A stretch of 64,000 bases of DNA, taken from assembly GCA_023435305.1 (NCBI GenBank), contig JAEYRV010000055.1:62001-126000 (forward strand). Direction: 5' to 3'. Positions 52,782 to 61,344 of the stretch are shown here, in pieces; the stretch's first letter is position 1; the number at the start of each line of letters is the position of its first letter. This DNA is from Bacillota bacterium. Lineage in GTDB: Bacteria; Bacillota; Clostridia; Acetivibrionales; DTU013. The translations under genes were made by a program, and so were the position numbers. The notes under the pieces were generated by a model. The model was not told the DNA's origin. It saw only the letters and a program-made list of their open reading frames with translations, and did no database searches.

Positions 52782-53606
52782 ATGATACATTTCGAGTTCA
52801 AGGCATATGCGGTTCTCAATGAGATCGATCTCAACAAAATAGCAGTCAGCTGCGGCATCCCGAAAAAATACACCTGGGAGGAGCCTCTCATACTGCATGA
52901 CGAGCTTTTGCAGAAGATACTCGGCAGAGACTATGAGGAAGGCTGCAGGGTGTTCGTATTCTCCTTCGGCTGTATCGTGCTGGTTAATGTGCCGGAGAGC
53001 GAGATGCCTCCCCTGTTGAAATACATCAGGCAATTCGAGCCGGAGCTCGACCTGAACAACTGGAGCAGATACAGCGACGAGTACGAATTGCGTGCAGAGC
53101 CGGAGGGGCGCCTTAAGATCACGGACGCATACGCCATTGTCCCGAAGTATGAATTCTTCTATACGGAGATCGCCGCAACGATCATCGCGAAATCAGTAGC
53201 CATGGAAAAAACCGAATATGAGCTGGGGAAAATATTCGACAGACTGGAAAACATGATAGACCGTCTGGAACACGGGCAGCTGCACGTGGGCAACAGAGAG
53301 CTGGCAAGGACGACCGCCAGAGTGACGAGGCACCAGTACAATACCGTCAGCTATATAATGATCCTTGATAAACCCGATATTACCTGGAGCAACAGCGACG
53401 CATCACTGTTTTATGAAAAAATGTCCGACTTTTTCGAGCTGAATGACAGGTACACCATACTGACAAAGAAAGCAGACATCCTGAATAACATCATCAACGG
53501 TTTTTCATCCATCAGCCATTCTATCAGAGGGCTGTTCGTAGAATGGATAATCGTTGCTTTGATCGTCGTCGAAGTAATACTGATGATAATGGATCTGGTT
53601 CTGTGA
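52782..53606 (+). CDS. RMD1/YagE-family (DUF155) membrane protein, first paralogue
   Basis: 274 aa of the DUF155 family, whose eukaryotic members (yeast Rmd1/Rmd8, human RMND1) are mitochondrial. Features: FVFSFGCIVLVNVPESEM, FFYTEIAATIIAKSVAMEKTE, a helical stretch, YNTVSYIMILDKPDITWSNS then YEKMSDFFELNDRYTILTKKAD, and one C-terminal membrane helix (about 252-272). Function in bacteria is unknown. A paralogue follows 37 nt downstream, so the two are probably expressed together. Confidence 0.85.
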   Translation: MIHFEFKAYAVLNEIDLNKIAVSCGIPKKYTWEEPLILHDELLQKILGRDYEEGCRVFVFSFGCIVLVNVPESEMPPLLKYIRQFEPELDLNNWSRYSDEYELRAEPEGRLKITDAYAIVPKYEFFYTEIAATIIAKSVAMEKTEYELGKIFDRLENMIDRLEHGQLHVGNRELARTTARVTRHQYNTVSYIMILDKPDITWSNSDASLFYEKMSDFFELNDRYTILTKKADILNNIINGFSSISHSIRGLFVEWIIVALIVVEVILMIMDLVL

Positions 53607-53643
53607 AACATCATTTTAAAGAAAAATCCGGCGGAGACATGCA

Positions 53644-54537
53644 ATGAATAAGAAACATTTTATATGCTATAAAGCCTACAACTCAATAGATCTGAAAAAC
53701 ACCGCCTCACTGTTTGGCCTCCCGGCTCCCGAAAGCAGGGACAGGTTTATCATACTCGGAGGCAGACAGCTGTCTGAAGTATATAAGTATAATATGGAGG
53801 AAAAAAGGATCTTCATATTCACCATTGGCTGCATTGTCTTTGAAGATTTCAATATAGATGAAACAGATAATTTCTTTGAAACTCTGGGGCAAACCATCGG
53901 CGAGCCTGATTACAGGATGCTCGCTGTATACAGGGAAAGCCATACGATATCAATAAACGATCAGGGCAATTTATTTCTCTGGAAAGAGAGTTCGGAGGAG
54001 TACCCCTCCATAGATGGACTCTTCGATATCATCGCAATAATACTGGCTAAATCTACAGCTCTTTCAAAGGAAGAGTCAGATATCGACCAGCTGTTGGATG
54101 AAGCTGACATCCATATATCCGGATTCCAGAAGGGTATCGTCGGCAGCGGGACCCGCCGGTTCACATCGACCATGGCGCATATAATCAAGTTCGAGCAGCA
54201 AAGCACCGCCGGTATCATGATATTTGACAGGCCCGCCGCCACTACCGGAAGTATCCAGCTAAAAGAGGCCTATGACAAGCTTTCAGCATACTATGAGCTT
54301 GAGGACAGATATGAAGTCCTTGAAAATAAGGTCTCCGAGCTTCGTAACATCGTTCGGACATATTCGACTCTCAGATACAGGAATCAGGAAAACCGCCTGC
54401 TGCTTTTTGAAATATTTCTGCTCATGCTCTTTCCTTTGTTCCGGTTAGCTGAGCACATAATTGGAAATCAGTCTGTAGAAAGCCTTGTCCGCATGATTTT
54501 TCCACATTTGTTACAGAAATTTAATATTTTTTATTAG
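53644..54537 (+). CDS. RMD1/YagE-family (DUF155) membrane protein, second paralogue
   Basis: 297 aa, same family: FIFTIGCIVFEDFNIDETDNF, IIAIILAKSTALSKEESDID, STAGIMIFDRPAATTGSIQL, YDKLSAYYELEDRYEVLENK, and a C-terminal hydrophobic segment (about 252-266). It differs in sequence enough to be an old duplication. The tail after the membrane helix is longer than in its neighbour (about 30 residues). A terminator follows at 54637. Confidence 0.83.
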   Translation: MNKKHFICYKAYNSIDLKNTASLFGLPAPESRDRFIILGGRQLSEVYKYNMEEKRIFIFTIGCIVFEDFNIDETDNFFETLGQTIGEPDYRMLAVYRESHTISINDQGNLFLWKESSEEYPSIDGLFDIIAIILAKSTALSKEESDIDQLLDEADIHISGFQKGIVGSGTRRFTSTMAHIIKFEQQSTAGIMIFDRPAATTGSIQLKEAYDKLSAYYELEDRYEVLENKVSELRNIVRTYSTLRYRNQENRLLLFEIFLLMLFPLFRLAEHIIGNQSVESLVRMIFPHLLQKFNIFY

Positions 54538-54636
54538 CAAATCATGGTACAATATAATTGCCACAGCCAATAATACTAATTTTTCATTTTTGTTCCTCCT
54601 TTTAATATAGACTATGGCTAATTTTATTTGATCTGG

Positions 54637-54696
54637 TAAAGCACTTATTATTATTCGGTATTATTTATAAATATTTACCAAGTGCTTTATTTTTTT
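54637..54696 (+). terminator. Terminator of the DUF155 pair
   Basis: 10-bp stem TAAAGCACTT / AAGTGCTTTA (54637-54646, 54680-54689) with a 33-nt loop that can also pair, then seven T. The rest of the 54538-54806 gap shows only a GC-rich stretch (54710-54770) with no recognised element. Confidence 0.8.
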
Positions 54697-54806
54697 GCCC
54701 TTTTTCAGGGCCTGCCGCCGGGCTGATGACAGTACGGCAGAGGTGCGGCCATCGAGGCCGATCCCGGGCTGGTATAAAATACTTTATGTACATGCTGTGA
54801 AATGTG

Positions 54807-54835
54807 TTGATAAGAAAAGGCATATTGAGTATAAT
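54807..54835 (+). promoter_or_regulatory. Promoter of the SRP RNA
   Basis: TTGATA (54807-54812), 17-nt spacer, perfect TATAAT (54830-54835). Predicted start near 54842, about 34 nt before the closing stem of the RNA. Confidence 0.8.
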
Positions 54836-54875
54836 AGGTAAGTGACGCTTTAAAAATTACACTTGTTTAAACTTT

Positions 54876-55144
54876 GGCTGTGCTAGACGGGGAGGTAGCG
54901 GTGCCCTGAACCTGCAATCCGCTGCAGCAGGGTTGAATTCCTGTTCGAGGCTTTGCTTTTGTAGGGTCTGTTCCATGCAAGTGGCGATGACGACTGGGTC
55001 TTGCGCAACGTAAGTCTGTGAACCCCGCCAGGTCCGGAAGGAAGCAACGGTAAGCGGATACTTGCGTGTGCCGCAGGGTTGCCTGGTTAGAGCCAACTAT
55101 ATGGAGTACGCTTGTAGAAGTAAGTCGACAACAGGTGCACAGCC
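54876..55144 (+). ncRNA. ffs: Signal recognition particle RNA, large type
   Basis: 269 nt closed by GGCTGTGC (54876) and GCACAGCC (55137-55144). It contains the invariant domain IV loop TGTGAACCCCGCCAGGTCCG followed by GGAAGGAAGCAACGGTAAGC. The extra 5'/3' Alu-type part is that of Bacillus and Clostridium. Exact ends depend on processing. Confidence 0.93.
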
Positions 55145-55160
55145 TTCAATTATAAAACGG

Positions 55161-55203
55161 GGTCAGGCTTGAATAATTGCATTATTCAAGCCTGACCCTT
55201 TTA
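55161..55203 (+). terminator. Terminator after SRP RNA
   Basis: 15-bp perfect stem GGTCAGGCTTGAATA / TATTCAAGCCTGACC (55161-55175, 55183-55197), then CTTTTACTT. Confidence 0.9.
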
Positions 55204-55227
55204 CTTACCCTTCCATTTTGATATACT
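55200..55227 (+). promoter_or_regulatory. Possible dnaX promoter
   Basis: TTTACT (55200-55205), 16 nt, TATACT (55222-55227), overlapping the tail of the preceding terminator. Confidence 0.45.
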
Positions 55228-55265
55228 ATTTTCATAAATACGGATCACAAGAAAGGCTGTTGATA

Positions 55266-57011
55266 ATGTCTTACATTGCTTTATACAGAGAATGGAGACC
55301 GGCCCGGTTCAAGGATGTAGTCGAGCAGGAGCATGTTGTAAAGGCTCTCCGATACAGCGTCAGTACCGGCAGGATCGCCCATGCATATCTTTTCTGCGGC
55401 ACCAGGGGCACCGGAAAAACGACCATGGCACATATATTGTCCAGAGCCGTCAACTGTCTGGATCCGCATGACGGCGAGCCCTGCAACCAGTGTGAAATCT
55501 GCCGCGAGATACTCTCCGGCAGCAGCGTCGATGTGCTGGAAATAGACGCAGCCTCCAACAACAGTGTCGACAATGTCCGCTCAATCAGGGACGAAGTAAT
55601 ATATGCACCGACAAAAGCAAAACGCAAGGTTTATATCATAGACGAAGTCCATATGTTGTCCACAGGAGCCTTCAACGCACTGCTTAAAACACTGGAGGAG
55701 CCTCCTGAGCATGTCATATTCATACTTGCTACGACCGAACCGCACAAGCTGCCTGCAACCATACTCTCACGCTGCCAGCGGTTTGATTTTAGACGCATAT
55801 CCCAGGATAGTATTGTTGATCATCTGAATAAAATAGCATCATCTGACGGTATAACGTTGGACACCGATGCGGCCAGACTAATAGCTCGTATGGCGGACGG
55901 CGCCATGAGAGATGCCATAAGCCTGTTGGACCAGTGTATGTCGCTGGGCCGTAAAAGCATCAGCTATGATGATGTACTGTCTGTCGTCGGAATTGTGAAT
56001 GATGAATTTATGACGGGATTCATTGGTGATATGCTTGACAAAAATGTGGTAAAGCTGCTGCAGAATATTAGCCGCCTTGTCTCGGACGGACGCGATGCGG
56101 CACATTTCGTATCTGATCTGGTCATGTACTTCAGAAACCTTATGATCTGCAAGTCCACCGGCGGAAAGTGTGATGACCTGATAGAGGTCCCGTCTGCTGT
56201 TCTATCTATAATGAAGAAACAGACACAATCCATATCTCTCGATGAGATAATGAGGTATATCAAAGAACTTTCTGCATTGGAAAATGGCCTTAAGTATGCC
56301 ATAAATCCGAGGGTATTACTGGAGGTCACACTCATCAAGGTTTGCGGCAGCAACAGCAGTAATGCAGGCGATGGCAGTGCCGACAGCACTGGCAGCGGAA
56401 ATATTAGTGCTGATCTTGAAGCAAGGCTGGCTGCCATCGAAAGAAGGCTCAACAGCGCTGATTTTTTGACAACCGCGCAGAATGTTCAGAATGGTGACAT
56501 TCCTCGGCCAGTACTGTCGGAACCACCGGCTCAATACGGCAGAGACACAGGCGCAGTTCGGCAGACTGCTGAAAGTGATACTAATGCAGCAGCCAGTGGC
56601 AAAAAAGAAGTGACAGCACAGGTCCCCACCGAGTCTGTGATATCAACAAAGGAAGCTGCTGAATACGACAAATGGCCGGCTGTTATGAAACACCTAAGAA
56701 GTCTTGGCAAGATGGCCATATACACCATATTGCTCAATGTCAAAGCTGTCCTGATAGATAGCACCACTGTCGGTCTAGTTTCCTCGGATGCCTCGATCAG
56801 GACAATGGTATCAAAGATAGAGCATATAAAAATAATCGAAGAGGCGGTTGAAAAAATAGCCGGCTGTGAAATGAAAATAAAATGTGTAGATGAGGATGTC
56901 CTGAAAAAGGCGATCCCGGCTGAAAAGCCCCGGGAAAGCAGCGATATGCTGAAGCGTGCCCGGCTAATAGCCGAGAAGGCCGGGCTTCCCCTTGAAATAA
57001 TCGATGAATAG
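55266..57011 (+). CDS. dnaX: DNA polymerase III subunit gamma/tau
   Basis: Clamp-loader ATPase, 581 aa. MSYIALYREWRPARFKDVVEQ, Walker A GTRGTGKTTMAHILSRAVNC, zinc-binding Cys set CNQCEIC, IDEVHMLSTGAFNALLKTLE with SRC box LSRCQRFDF, then domain III. A Ser/Ala/Gly-rich linker (about 375-450) leads to a short tau-like C-terminal domain. The ATG at 55266 matches the family start, 10 nt from AAAGG. First gene of dnaX-ybaB-recR, next to SRP RNA as in Bacillus. Confidence 0.97.
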   Translation: MSYIALYREWRPARFKDVVEQEHVVKALRYSVSTGRIAHAYLFCGTRGTGKTTMAHILSRAVNCLDPHDGEPCNQCEICREILSGSSVDVLEIDAASNNSVDNVRSIRDEVIYAPTKAKRKVYIIDEVHMLSTGAFNALLKTLEEPPEHVIFILATTEPHKLPATILSRCQRFDFRRISQDSIVDHLNKIASSDGITLDTDAARLIARMADGAMRDAISLLDQCMSLGRKSISYDDVLSVVGIVNDEFMTGFIGDMLDKNVVKLLQNISRLVSDGRDAAHFVSDLVMYFRNLMICKSTGGKCDDLIEVPSAVLSIMKKQTQSISLDEIMRYIKELSALENGLKYAINPRVLLEVTLIKVCGSNSSNAGDGSADSTGSGNISADLEARLAAIERRLNSADFLTTAQNVQNGDIPRPVLSEPPAQYGRDTGAVRQTAESDTNAAASGKKEVTAQVPTESVISTKEAAEYDKWPAVMKHLRSLGKMAIYTILLNVKAVLIDSTTVGLVSSDASIRTMVSKIEHIKIIEEAVEKIAGCEMKIKCVDEDVLKKAIPAEKPRESSDMLKRARLIAEKAGLPLEIIDE

Positions 57012-57053
57012 GCGTCTGCAGGCAGAAATATTCAAATCGTTGGACCGAGACCC

Positions 57054-57082
57054 TTGTATGACACAAGCAAGTTTTATATAAT
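57054..57082 (+). promoter_or_regulatory. Internal promoter before ybaB
   Basis: TTGTAT (57054-57059), 17-nt spacer, TATAAT (57077-57082); 33 nt before the ybaB start. It would allow ybaB-recR expression independent of dnaX. Confidence 0.6.
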
Positions 57083-57114
57083 TAGAAAAGATAAATAACT
57101 ACGGAGGTGCCATT

Positions 57115-57465
57115 ATGGCAAAAGGCGGATTTCCAGGCGGCTTTGGCGGCGGCGGAAACATGAACAATCTCATGAGACAGGCTCAGAAAATGCAGAAGGA
57201 TATGGAAAAAATGCAGGCCGAGCTGCAGGAAAAAGAAGTTGAAGCAACTGCCGGGGGCGGTGCGATAAAGGTTATCGCCACAGGCAAAAAGGAAATCAAG
57301 GAAATAACCATAAGCCGTGACGTCGTTGACCCTGATGATGTCGAAATGCTTCAGGATCTGATATTGGCAGCAGTTAACGAAGCTATACGTATGGCTGATG
57401 AAATGGTCAATAGCCAGATGTCCAAAATAACAGGCGGCATGGGCGGACTCGGCGGGCTGTTCTGA
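57115..57465 (+). CDS. ybaB: YbaB/EbfC nucleoid-associated protein
   Basis: 116-aa DNA-binding protein that forms homodimers. Gly-rich start (KGGFPGGFGGGGNM), helix with MRQAQKMQKDMEKMQAELQE, then the beta-rich core VEATAGGGAIKVIATGKKEI and VDPDDVEMLQDLILAAVNEA. ATG 57115 follows CGGAGG. Usual place between dnaX and recR; recR starts 1 nt after its stop. Confidence 0.96.
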   Translation: MAKGGFPGGFGGGGNMNNLMRQAQKMQKDMEKMQAELQEKEVEATAGGGAIKVIATGKKEIKEITISRDVVDPDDVEMLQDLILAAVNEAIRMADEMVNSQMSKITGGMGGLGGLF

Positions 57466-57466
57466 T

Positions 57467-58069
57467 ATGAGCTACTTTTACGCACCGCCGGTCGCAAGAC
57501 TTATAGAAGAATTTGAAAAGCTTCCGGGCATCGGTCATAAGACCGCCCAGAGGCTTGCATTCCATGTGCTCAATTTACCTGTTGAAAAATCAGAAGCGCT
57601 GGCTAACGCAATCAAAGAAGCAAAGCTCAAAACACGATACTGTTCCATATGCAGCAATCTTACCGAAGCAGATCCGTGTAATATATGCAGCAACACTAAG
57701 CGGGACCATGGCATCATCTGTATTGTCGAGGACCCCAGAGATGTGGTCGCCATGGAGAGGATACGTGAATTCAACGGCATATACCATGTTCTCCAGGGAG
57801 TCATCTCCCCTATGGAGGGCATAGGCCCGGAGGACATAAAAATAAAGGAACTCCTTCAGAGGATACGCGAGGGCGATATCCGTGAAGTCATACTCGCAAC
57901 CGATCCCGATGTTGAAGGCGAAGCCACAGCCATGTACATATCCAAGCTCCTGAAGCCTGTCGGCATAAGGACCACAAGGATCGCCCACGGCATTCCGGTC
58001 GGCGGCGATCTGGAATATGCAGATGAGGTCACCCTGGCCAAGGCGCTGGAGGGCCGAAGAGAAATATAA
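57467..58069 (+). CDS. recR: Recombination mediator RecR
   Basis: Ring-forming mediator in the RecFOR pathway. 200 aa. HhH region PGIGHKTAQRLAFHVLNL, zinc finger with Cys pairs YCSICSNLTEADPCNIC, Toprim IICIVEDPRDVVAMERI and LATDPDVEGEATAMYIS, then RIAHGIPVGGDLEYADEVTL. Directly downstream of ybaB by 1 nt. Confidence 0.98.
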   Translation: MSYFYAPPVARLIEEFEKLPGIGHKTAQRLAFHVLNLPVEKSEALANAIKEAKLKTRYCSICSNLTEADPCNICSNTKRDHGIICIVEDPRDVVAMERIREFNGIYHVLQGVISPMEGIGPEDIKIKELLQRIREGDIREVILATDPDVEGEATAMYISKLLKPVGIRTTRIAHGIPVGGDLEYADEVTLAKALEGRREI

Positions 58070-58093
58070 CTGAAACCCGACTCATAACAAAGG

Positions 58094-58124
58094 CTGTATT
58101 GCTCAAAAGCAATACAGTTTTTTT
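58094..58124 (+). terminator. Terminator of the dnaX-ybaB-recR operon
   Basis: 10-bp perfect stem CTGTATTGCT / AGCAATACAG with CAAA loop and seven T. Confidence 0.95.
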
Positions 58125-58150
58125 ATTGCTGAAAAAAATTCAAAAAATTT

Positions 58151-58196
58151 TGAGACATTAAATCGCCTTCTGCGTATAATTAATTGAGACATTAAA
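58151..58196 (+). repeat. 12-bp direct repeats upstream of the DUF2089 promoter
   Basis: TGAGACATTAAA at 58151-58162 and 58185-58196, 34 bp apart, 49 bp before the -35 box: positioned like activator sites. Confidence 0.5.
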
Positions 58197-58244
58197 AATT
58201 TTAATATTCCAATTAATATTTTTAATATTTCTCGCAAATGTATA

Positions 58245-58273
58245 TTGACAAGTAAATACAACAATAATAGTAT
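58245..58273 (+). promoter_or_regulatory. Promoter of the DUF2089-DUF4097 operon
   Basis: Perfect TTGACA (58245-58250), 17 nt, TAGTAT (58268-58273). Predicted start near 58280, about 80-nt leader. Confidence 0.65.
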
Positions 58274-58359
58274 ATATTATGATGAATTAAAATAATTGAT
58301 ATAGACCTTGATTATTTTAATATGAAGCATAATATATCTTTAAAATAAAGGAGTCCATT

Positions 58360-58734
58360 ATGGCAAGAGAAGCATTGGGAAAATGTCCAGTATGCGGACA
58401 GAACACTGAAGTCACGACAATATACTGTGACAGCTGTGAGACCAGGATCGAAGGGCATTTCACACTTTGCAGGTTTTGCAGGCTGACAGAAGAACAGAAA
58501 TCATTCATTGAAACTTTCATCAAGTGCAGAGGAAATATCAAGGAGGTGGAAAGGGAACTCGGCATATCATACCCCACAGTGAAAAACAGGCTCGAGGATG
58601 CCGCAAATGCTCTTGGCTACGCAAGCTCACAGGGTTATGGCACTCCGGAGAGCGAGAAGAGACTCGAGATACTTGACAAATTGGAAAACGGCATGATTTC
58701 AGTAGAGGAAGCATTGGATCTGCTGAAATCCTAG
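58360..58734 (+). CDS. DUF2089-family zinc-ribbon/HTH protein
   Basis: 124 aa. N-terminal zinc ribbon with two Cys pairs (KCPVCGQNTE, YCDSCETRIEG) and a further CRFC, then a helix-turn-helix like sigma region 4 (IKEVERELGISYPTVKNRLE), matching DUF2089. The C-terminus, ILDKLENGMISVEEALDLLK, is a short helical hairpin also found at the start of the next protein. Probably a transcriptional regulator of its operon. ATG follows AAAGGAG. Confidence 0.88.
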   Translation: MAREALGKCPVCGQNTEVTTIYCDSCETRIEGHFTLCRFCRLTEEQKSFIETFIKCRGNIKEVERELGISYPTVKNRLEDAANALGYASSQGYGTPESEKRLEILDKLENGMISVEEALDLLKS

Positions 58735-58774
58735 ATCGGAATCATAAAATATAATTTTTAGGAGGATTTTTATT

Positions 58775-59989
58775 ATGTCAATCAGTGAAGAAAGAATGAT
58801 GATACTCAAGATGCTGCAGGAAGGCAGGATCAACAGCGACGAAGCAGCAAAGCTTCTCGAGGCCCTCGAAGCAAAACAGGGTCCCCAGAATGCAGGCTTC
58901 AAAGGCTTCAATATCCCGAAGCCCCCGCCGCACAACTATTACGATGAAGTCACCAGAGTCAGGGAAAGGATCAATGATTGGAGAAAAGACCTTTCAAAGA
59001 ATTATAACCAGAATGACTTTGACAAAATGGTGGACGAATTCAGCGCAAAGGCTGAGAAATTCGGAAAGAACGTTGCCACAGCAGCCTTCGGTGTTGCCGA
59101 CAAGGTAGTGGATTTTGTGGGAAGTATCGTTGACACAGGCGCTTTCAATATCTTCGGAAGCTGCGTGACAGTCGAAAAGGATTTTGAAGCTGTTGCTGCA
59201 GAGGGATTGAACCTTCATCTCCAGGCAACAAACGGCCAGATCACTGTTAAAAAGCATCAGGAAGAAAGAATCCTTATTAAGGCAAAGATCCGCACACCGC
59301 AAGCTAACGCTGAGAGTGCAATAATTTTCACAAATGATAATGGAACAGTAGCAGTCAAGCTCGCAAAGCCTGATACCTACAATCTCAGTGTCGCATATGA
59401 AGTACTCGTACCGGTAGTGAAGTTCAACCAGATAGTTCTTGAAACAAAGAACAGCAAAATATATGTTGAAGATACTCTTTCCGAAGAGTTTGTCAGCGCA
59501 ACAAGGAACGCTGCCATCGATCTGACAGGCGTCAACAGCAGCAAGATATCTGTTGATACAAAGAATGCCAAGGTCGCTGTCAATTATATGATAGGCAAGG
59601 ATATCAGCCTCGGCACAACAAACGCTGTGATAGACATCAAGAATCTCAAGGCAGAGAAGCTCAATGCAGGCACCATGAACGGAAAGATCCTTCTCGATAA
59701 TATACAGGGCTATGATGACACAAGCGCAGTCGAACTCAACCTCAAGACCGGAAACGCCGACATCAAGGTAAACATGAACGATACCGAAGACAAGGGCTAC
59801 AAGGTCAAGGCACAGACCACAAACGGAGGAATAAACCTGCTGATACCCAACCTTCTGTACCGCAGCGCACCGAGATACGAGAGCATGAACAAGCAGGCTG
59901 AAGCCGAGACCGACAACTACGCATCCGCAGCTCAGAAGATCAACATAAACGTAGAGACCACAAACGGTTACATCGAAGTGATCAAATAA
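58775..59989 (+). CDS. DUF4097 beta-strand repeat protein
   Basis: 404 aa. N-terminal helical hairpin ERMMILKMLQEGRINSDEAA (as in YvlB/LiaX-like proteins), a linker with YDEVTRVRERINDWRKDL, an amphipathic or weakly hydrophobic stretch (about 93-130), then repeated DUF4097 beta strands (LHLQATNGQITVKKHQEE, NSKIYVEDTL, NAAIDLTGVNSSKI, NAVIDIKNLK, TNGGINLLIPN) stacking as a beta-helix. DUF4097 proteins often respond to envelope stress; role here inferred from that. ATG follows AGGAGG. Confidence 0.85.
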   Translation: MSISEERMMILKMLQEGRINSDEAAKLLEALEAKQGPQNAGFKGFNIPKPPPHNYYDEVTRVRERINDWRKDLSKNYNQNDFDKMVDEFSAKAEKFGKNVATAAFGVADKVVDFVGSIVDTGAFNIFGSCVTVEKDFEAVAAEGLNLHLQATNGQITVKKHQEERILIKAKIRTPQANAESAIIFTNDNGTVAVKLAKPDTYNLSVAYEVLVPVVKFNQIVLETKNSKIYVEDTLSEEFVSATRNAAIDLTGVNSSKISVDTKNAKVAVNYMIGKDISLGTTNAVIDIKNLKAEKLNAGTMNGKILLDNIQGYDDTSAVELNLKTGNADIKVNMNDTEDKGYKVKAQTTNGGINLLIPNLLYRSAPRYESMNKQAEAETDNYASAAQKININVETTNGYIEVIK

Positions 59990-60048
59990 TTTCATTGGAA
60001 CACATCCCCTCCATAAAAGCTGTTTGATCATATAATATATATTAAAAA

Positions 60049-60088
60049 ACGGGCTGGAGCAGCGAAAACTGCCCCGGCCTGTTTTTTT
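60049..60088 (+). terminator. Terminator of the DUF2089-DUF4097 operon
   Basis: 14-bp stem with two G-U pairs and one mismatch (60049-60062, 60069-60082), loop CGAAAA, followed by seven T. Confidence 0.9.
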
Positions 60089-60114
60089 CCCACCTAGATT
60101 ATAGCTTTTATCTA

Positions 60115-60123
60115 TGCTATAAT
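60115..60123 (+). promoter_or_regulatory. Extended -10 promoter of prfA
   Basis: TGCTATAAT at 60115-60123, 34 nt before the start codon; the -35 is weak. Confidence 0.55.
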
Positions 60124-60156
60124 TAAACACCGATAATTCTAGTAATGAGGTGCTAT

Positions 60157-61236
60157 ATGTTTGATAAACTCGAAGCTGCGGACAACAGGTATGAGGAAAT
60201 CAGCCTCAGACTCAGCGATCCACAGGTGATCGCCGATCAGGACGAGTACCGCAGGCTTATGAAGGAATATTCCGAGCTCGAAGAGATAGTGGCAAAATAT
60301 CGTGAATATAAAAACGTAAAATCAGATGCGGCCGAGGCCAAGGAATTGCTTGACGGCACTCTGGACAAGGACTTCCGCGAGCTGGTCCAGCTGGAGTTCG
60401 ATGAAGCAAGGGAAAAGCTTGAAGTAATAGAAAACGAACTGAAGATACTGATAATGCCAAAGGACCCTAACGACAACAGAAGCGTCATCGTTGAGATCAG
60501 AGGCGGTGCAGGCGGAGAAGAAGCCGCTCTGTTTGCCGGCGACCTTTTCAGGATGTATACGCGATATGGCGAAAGACACCGCTGGAAGTCCGAGATACTT
60601 GATATCAACGAAACGGAAATAGGCGGCATAAAGGAAGTCGTGTTTTCAATAGAAGCCCGGGGCGCTTACAGCAGATTGAAATATGAGAGCGGCGTACACC
60701 GTGTCCAGCGTGTACCCTCCACCGAGTCAAGCGGCAGGATCCACACATCCACTGTCACAGTGGCGGTCCTCCCGGAGGTGGACGAGGTTGATGTGGATAT
60801 AAATCCGAACGATCTGCAGATAGACACATACCGCGCGTCAGGCGCAGGAGGCCAGCATATAAATAAAACCGACTCCGCCATCAGAATTACCCATATGCCC
60901 ACAGGTATCGTAGTGACCTGTCAGGACCAGCGTTCACAGCATAAAAACAAGGACAAGGCGATGAAGATACTGCGGTCCAAGCTTTATGAAATGGCTCAGC
61001 AACAGCAGTCTTCCGAAATAGCTGCAGCCCGGAAGAGCCAGGTCGGCACAGGCGACAGAAGCGAGCGCATCCGAACCTACAATTTCCCGCAGGGCAGGGT
61101 ATCCGACCATAGGATAGGCCTTACACTTTATAAGATAGAAGAGATAATGGATGGCGACCTTGATGATATCCTGGATGCACTGATCACGGCAGACCAGTCG
61201 GAAAGACTTGGAAGTGCAGCATACGACGAGGATTGA
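60157..61236 (+). CDS. prfA: Peptide chain release factor 1
   Basis: Terminates translation at UAA and UAG. 359 aa. PST codon-recognition tripeptide at 187-189 in VQRVPSTESSGRIHTS, and the GGQ loop at 231-233 in RASGAGGQHINKTDSAIR. ATG 60157 follows GAGGT by 5 nt; the frame starts four codons earlier at a spurious ATG. No prmC gene follows here; a ZIP transporter takes that place. Confidence 0.97.
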   Translation: MFDKLEAADNRYEEISLRLSDPQVIADQDEYRRLMKEYSELEEIVAKYREYKNVKSDAAEAKELLDGTLDKDFRELVQLEFDEAREKLEVIENELKILIMPKDPNDNRSVIVEIRGGAGGEEAALFAGDLFRMYTRYGERHRWKSEILDINETEIGGIKEVVFSIEARGAYSRLKYESGVHRVQRVPSTESSGRIHTSTVTVAVLPEVDEVDVDINPNDLQIDTYRASGAGGQHINKTDSAIRITHMPTGIVVTCQDQRSQHKNKDKAMKILRSKLYEMAQQQQSSEIAAARKSQVGTGDRSERIRTYNFPQGRVSDHRIGLTLYKIEEIMDGDLDDILDALITADQSERLGSAAYDED

Positions 61237-61281
61237 GAAATTACGATAAGCAACTGCCATGATCCCGGAAAAATACTAATC

Positions 61282-61344
61282 AAAGCCCTCCCCGAATATA
61301 CTTGTTAGTGTCATCAAATGTATTTTTGGCACATGGAGGGCTTT
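61282..61344 (+). promoter_or_regulatory. Inverted repeat sequestering the ZIP ribosome site
   Basis: Perfect 10-bp arms AAAGCCCTCC (61282-61291) and GGAGGGCTTT (61335-61344); the right arm is the SD sequence and ends at the base before ATG 61345. The 43-nt loop holds a second 6-bp stem (GTGTCA / TGGCAC). Confidence 0.65.

Noticed and set aside
58994..60130. 378-codon open frame antisense to the DUF4097 gene
   Set aside because: Cys/Leu/Val-rich composition is an antisense artefact of the repetitive DUF4097 coding sequence; the sense gene has RBS, start and operon context.
61282..61344. Terminator for prfA
   Set aside because: The 43-nt loop and absence of a T-run argue against it; the right arm is the SD of the next gene.
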